Below the pieces are notes generated by a model. The model saw only the letters and a program-made list of their open reading frames with translations. It was not told the DNA's origin and did no database searches. From JBCBWG01 sp039039985 (GTDB lineage Bacteria; Pseudomonadota; Alphaproteobacteria; Rhizobiales; Hyphomicrobiaceae), in the NCBI GenBank assembly GCA_039039985.1, contig JBCCOV010000228.1, positions 1-7,453 on the forward strand: DNA of 7,453 nucleotides. Direction: 5' to 3'. Positions within the stretch are counted from its first letter, which is position 1, and the number at the start of each line of letters is the position of its first letter. The position numbers and the translations under genes were made by a program. Positions 4,611-7,453 of this stretch are shown piece by piece.

Positions 4611-7453
4611 ATGGCCGAACAGCGCAATGACCTCGCGGCACTGAGCGTTCGCAGGCCGTATCTGGTCGCGGTTATCAATCTGCTTATCATTGTTGCCGGT
4701 CTTTCGGCGATACTCGGCGTCGAGGTGCGCGAGCTGCCGGATATCGATCGCCCGGTCGTGACGGTTCGCGCGAACTACGCCGGTGGTTCGCCTGAGACAA
4801 TCGACGCGGAACTGACGAGCAAGGTCGAGGCGGCGGTCGCGCGCGTGAGCGGCGTCGTTGAAGTGCGGTCGTCCAGCGAGGAAGGCAACTTCCGGATTCG
4901 CGCGGTGTTTCTGCCCACGACGGACTTGATTGCAGCGGCGAATGATGTCCGTGAGGCCGTCAACCGTGTTCAACGGCAATTGCCGGACGGTGTTGAAGAT
5001 CTGTTCGTTATTAAGGCGGATACGGACGCCAGGGCCATTGTTCGGCTGTCGGCCACAAGTCCTTCACTCGCGATCGAAGAACTCAGCCGCAAGATTGAGA
5101 CCGAAGTTGTTCCCGAACTGATGGCGGTTTCGGGCGTTGCCGATGTAACGATATTCGGCAGTCGGGAGCGTGTGCTGCGCGTTGTGATCGACCCGATGCG
5201 GCTGGCGAGCTACGGCTTGTCAGTTGGTGACGTGGTCAACGTTCTGCGAACGGCCCGGCTCGACGTGCCATCCGGCAGCTTCAAGTCGGACGAACAGGAG
5301 ATCATTGTTCGCGCGGATGCGTCGGTCGAAGATCCCAGTGCGATTGAGCGGCTGGTCATTCGTGATCCGGTCAAGATCGGAGATGTGGCTACGGCGTACT
5401 TCGGCCCGGCCGACCCCGAGAGTATCGTCCGGCTGAACAGCCAAAGCGTCGTCAATCTCGGCATCGTGAGGCGTGCGCAATCCAACACGGTTGCGATCTC
5501 ACAAGGCGTCAGTGCCGCCGTCGAGCGCCTCAACCGCCGCTTGCCCGACGTGCGTATTGTTACCACGTCGGATGACTCTGTGTTTATCATGAGTGCGGTC
5601 ACCGAGGTGCTGTTGAGCCTGGGGCTTGCCGTTGTCATCGTCATCGGCGTGATCGCAATCTTCTTGAGGAAACTGCGCGCGGCTCTCATTCCCGCAGTGA
5701 CGATACCGGTGGCCTTGATTGGGACCGTTGCCCTGATCTGGCTGTTCGGTTTTTCGATCAATCTCATCACGCTGCTGGCGCTTGTGCTGGCGACCGGTTT
5801 GGTTGTCGATGACGCGATTGTCGTGCTGGAAAACATCGAGCGACTGAAGGCGCAGGGCGTACAATCGCGTGCAGCCGCCGTCCTCGGGTCGCGGCAGGTG
5901 TTTTTCGCCGTGGTCGCGACGACCGCGACCTTGATTTCGGTGTTTCTGCCGATTTCCTTTTTGCCGTCGACGGCGGGCCGCTTGTTCACCGAGTTTGGTG
6001 TTGTGCTTGCGGTTGCGGTTTGCATCTCGTCGTTTGTGGCGCTGTCGATTGTGCCGATGATCGCATCGCGGTTTCGAACAACTGAGGGTGCAGTCGCAGA
6101 GCGGCCGGGCCCGCTGAGCTTCCTCGGCGGCGTGCTCGAAGCTGCGTATGGTCGCGTTCTGAGAGGCGTTGTCGCAGCGCCGCTGGTTGTCGTCGGGCTG
6201 TGTGCGATTGCCGTTTCAGCGGCCGCGATTGTGTACGGCGGTTTGAACGAAGAACTCGTCCCGGAAGAGGATCGCGGTCAGATTTCCGTCCGGCTGACGG
6301 GGCCGGACGGCGTCGGCCTTGACTACACGGACCGCCAGGTCGAACGTGTGGAAGCCATCATTCAGCCGTATGTCGATCGCGGCGTTGCGACCAGCATGCT
6401 ATCGATCACAGGACGCTACGATCCGAACCGGGGACAGGTCACGGCCCCACTCGCGGACTGGTCGGAGCGCACGATTTCCGAAGGACAGATTGCCCGCGAG
6501 ATCAATCGCAAGCTTAATCAAGTGCCGGGTGCACGTGCCCGTATGCGGCGCGGGAACAGCCTCAATCTGCGCAACGCAGATGGCGGCATCCGGTTCGCCC
6601 TCACGGGCGCTGACTACGAGAAGATTGCCGTGGCTGCGCGTGCGCTCGTCGCCAAAATGGAAACCCATGTACCGCAAGTGGAGAACTTGCGCGTTGAGTT
6701 TCGCGCGACGCAGCCGCAGATTTCGCTCAACATCGATCGGCAGCGCGCAACAGATCTTGGTGTTTCTCTGGATAGCCTGACAACGACAGTGCGGGCGCTT
6801 GTCGACAAAGACGAGGTTGGTGAGCTGACGATCAACGATCAGCGAGTCCCGATCATTGTCCAGGCGATCGACGGCGCGATTCGCGATCCGGCGGGCCTGC
6901 GCAACCTGTACATCTCGGCATCCGATGGGCGGCTCGTTCCGCTGTCGCAACTGATCACGATGAGTGAGCGGGCAGTCCCCGGCGAACTCGATCGCCATGG
7001 CCAACGACGCGCGGTTGAGATTTTTGGCGATACCGTCGACGGCGTCGCGCTGCGGGATGCGGTCACGGCCATCGAGAAACTCGCGAAGGCCGAACTGCCG
7101 CCGGACATCGGCTTGCTGTTTCTCGACGAAGCGGCCGCCCTCAACGAGACGTCGTCTGGAATGGCGATTACATTCCTCATTGCTTTTGTGATCGTCTTTC
7201 TTGTTCTGGTTGCCCAGTTTGAGAGCGTCCCAAGCGCGCTTGTCGTTTTGCTGACGGTGCCGCTCGGCGTCTGCGCCGCCGTGTTCGCGCTCGGGCTTAC
7301 GGGCACGTCGATCAACATCTACAGCCAGATTGGCGTGCTGATGTTGATCGGGATTATGGCGAAGAACGCGATCCTGATGGTGGAATTCGCGGATCAGCTG
7401 CGCGAGCGCGGCATGAGTGTTGCGGCAGCGGCGACCGAAGCGTCGATGGTGCG
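4611..7453 (+). CDS. RND efflux pump inner-membrane permease, HAE1/AcrB-like (partial at right edge)
   Basis: An open frame of 947 residues continues past the window; the family is usually a little over 1000 residues, so mainly the last transmembrane helices are missing. It is a trimeric proton/drug antiporter of the inner membrane. TM1 spans about 16-37 (RPYLVAVINLLIIVAGLSA region), followed by ELPDIDRP and a first porter domain. TM2-TM4 lie at about 325-410 and include the proton-relay pair Asp400-Asp401 in GLVVDDAIVVLENIER, matching AcrB Asp407/Asp408. PEEDRG (551-556) opens the second periplasmic half. The C-terminal membrane half shows QFES (869-872) and Lys918 in AKNAILMVEF, matching AcrB Lys940. 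All visible relay residues are intact, so it should be active; the TM11 residues lie outside the window. The substrate is not readable; the NAILMVEF-type helix favours the multidrug (HAE1) class over heavy-metal pumps. The ATG at 4611 is 4 bases after the adaptor stop, with AAGGA at 4594-4598 inside the adaptor's last codons. Confidence 0.95.
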   Translation, partial: MAEQRNDLAALSVRRPYLVAVINLLIIVAGLSAILGVEVRELPDIDRPVVTVRANYAGGSPETIDAELTSKVEAAVARVSGVVEVRSSSEEGNFRIRAVFLPTTDLIAAANDVREAVNRVQRQLPDGVEDLFVIKADTDARAIVRLSATSPSLAIEELSRKIETEVVPELMAVSGVADVTIFGSRERVLRVVIDPMRLASYGLSVGDVVNVLRTARLDVPSGSFKSDEQEIIVRADASVEDPSAIERLVIRDPVKIGDVATAYFGPADPESIVRLNSQSVVNLGIVRRAQSNTVAISQGVSAAVERLNRRLPDVRIVTTSDDSVFIMSAVTEVLLSLGLAVVIVIGVIAIFLRKLRAALIPAVTIPVALIGTVALIWLFGFSINLITLLALVLATGLVVDDAIVVLENIERLKAQGVQSRAAAVLGSRQVFFAVVATTATLISVFLPISFLPSTAGRLFTEFGVVLAVAVCISSFVALSIVPMIASRFRTTEGAVAERPGPLSFLGGVLEAAYGRVLRGVVAAPLVVVGLCAIAVSAAAIVYGGLNEELVPEEDRGQISVRLTGPDGVGLDYTDRQVERVEAIIQPYVDRGVATSMLSITGRYDPNRGQVTAPLADWSERTISEGQIAREINRKLNQVPGARARMRRGNSLNLRNADGGIRFALTGADYEKIAVAARALVAKMETHVPQVENLRVEFRATQPQISLNIDRQRATDLGVSLDSLTTTVRALVDKDEVGELTINDQRVPIIVQAIDGAIRDPAGLRNLYISASDGRLVPLSQLITMSERAVPGELDRHGQRRAVEIFGDTVDGVALRDAVTAIEKLAKAELPPDIGLLFLDEAAALNETSSGMAITFLIAFVIVFLVLVAQFESVPSALVVLLTVPLGVCAAVFALGLTGTSINIYSQIGVLMLIGIMAKNAILMVEFADQLRERGMSVAAAATEASMV

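Noticed and set aside
5210..6025. 271-residue minus-strand frame inside the permease gene
   Set aside because: It is Thr/Ser/Arg-rich, antisense to conserved membrane and proton-relay motifs, and typical of antisense shadow frames.

Overview
The window reads as chromosomal DNA of a moderately GC-rich alphaproteobacterium, most likely Hyphomicrobiales/Rhizobiales-like. Two observations point there: the general base and codon composition, and a copy of the GTCATCCCGGGG-type palindromic intergenic repeat that is common in that group. The genus cannot be named from the sequence alone.

Layout, left to right. (1) 1-395, minus strand: the N-terminal 131 residues of a ParB/Srx-fold-like protein, cut by the window edge. 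(2) 396-593: a divergent intergenic region holding a perfect 15-base palindrome and a wider 7-base inverted repeat. (3) 594-1709, plus: an FMN-dependent alpha-hydroxy-acid dehydrogenase/oxidase of the LldD/glycolate oxidase family. (4) 1710-1947: a convergent intergenic region with three hairpin-forming palindromes, one of them the alphaproteobacterial repeat. (5) 1948-2949, minus: a Tat-exported metallo-beta-lactamase-fold hydrolase resembling methyl parathion hydrolase, with all dinuclear metal ligands present. (6) 2950-3406: a 457-base divergent intergenic region with several inverted repeats and an AT-rich tract. (7) 3407-4606 and 4611-7453, plus: a two-gene efflux operon, a periplasmic adaptor followed 4 bases later by an RND inner-membrane permease that runs off the right edge (947 residues visible).

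How the genes may work together. The adaptor and permease form a proton-driven RND pump. The adaptor carries an R-x3-L-x6-S motif of the kind that contacts TolC, so an outer-membrane channel is expected outside the window. The exported hydrolase is transcribed away from the pump out of the same intergenic region, so a shared regulator and a joint detoxification role are possible but unproven. The FMN enzyme shares its upstream region with the ParB-like gene.

No RNA genes, insertion sequences or CRISPR arrays were seen. Most of the window is ordinary, recognisable gene content. The parts most worth a second look are the operator-like palindrome at 476-490, the ParB-like protein, the Tat-exported hydrolase next to the pump, and the inverted repeats between them.
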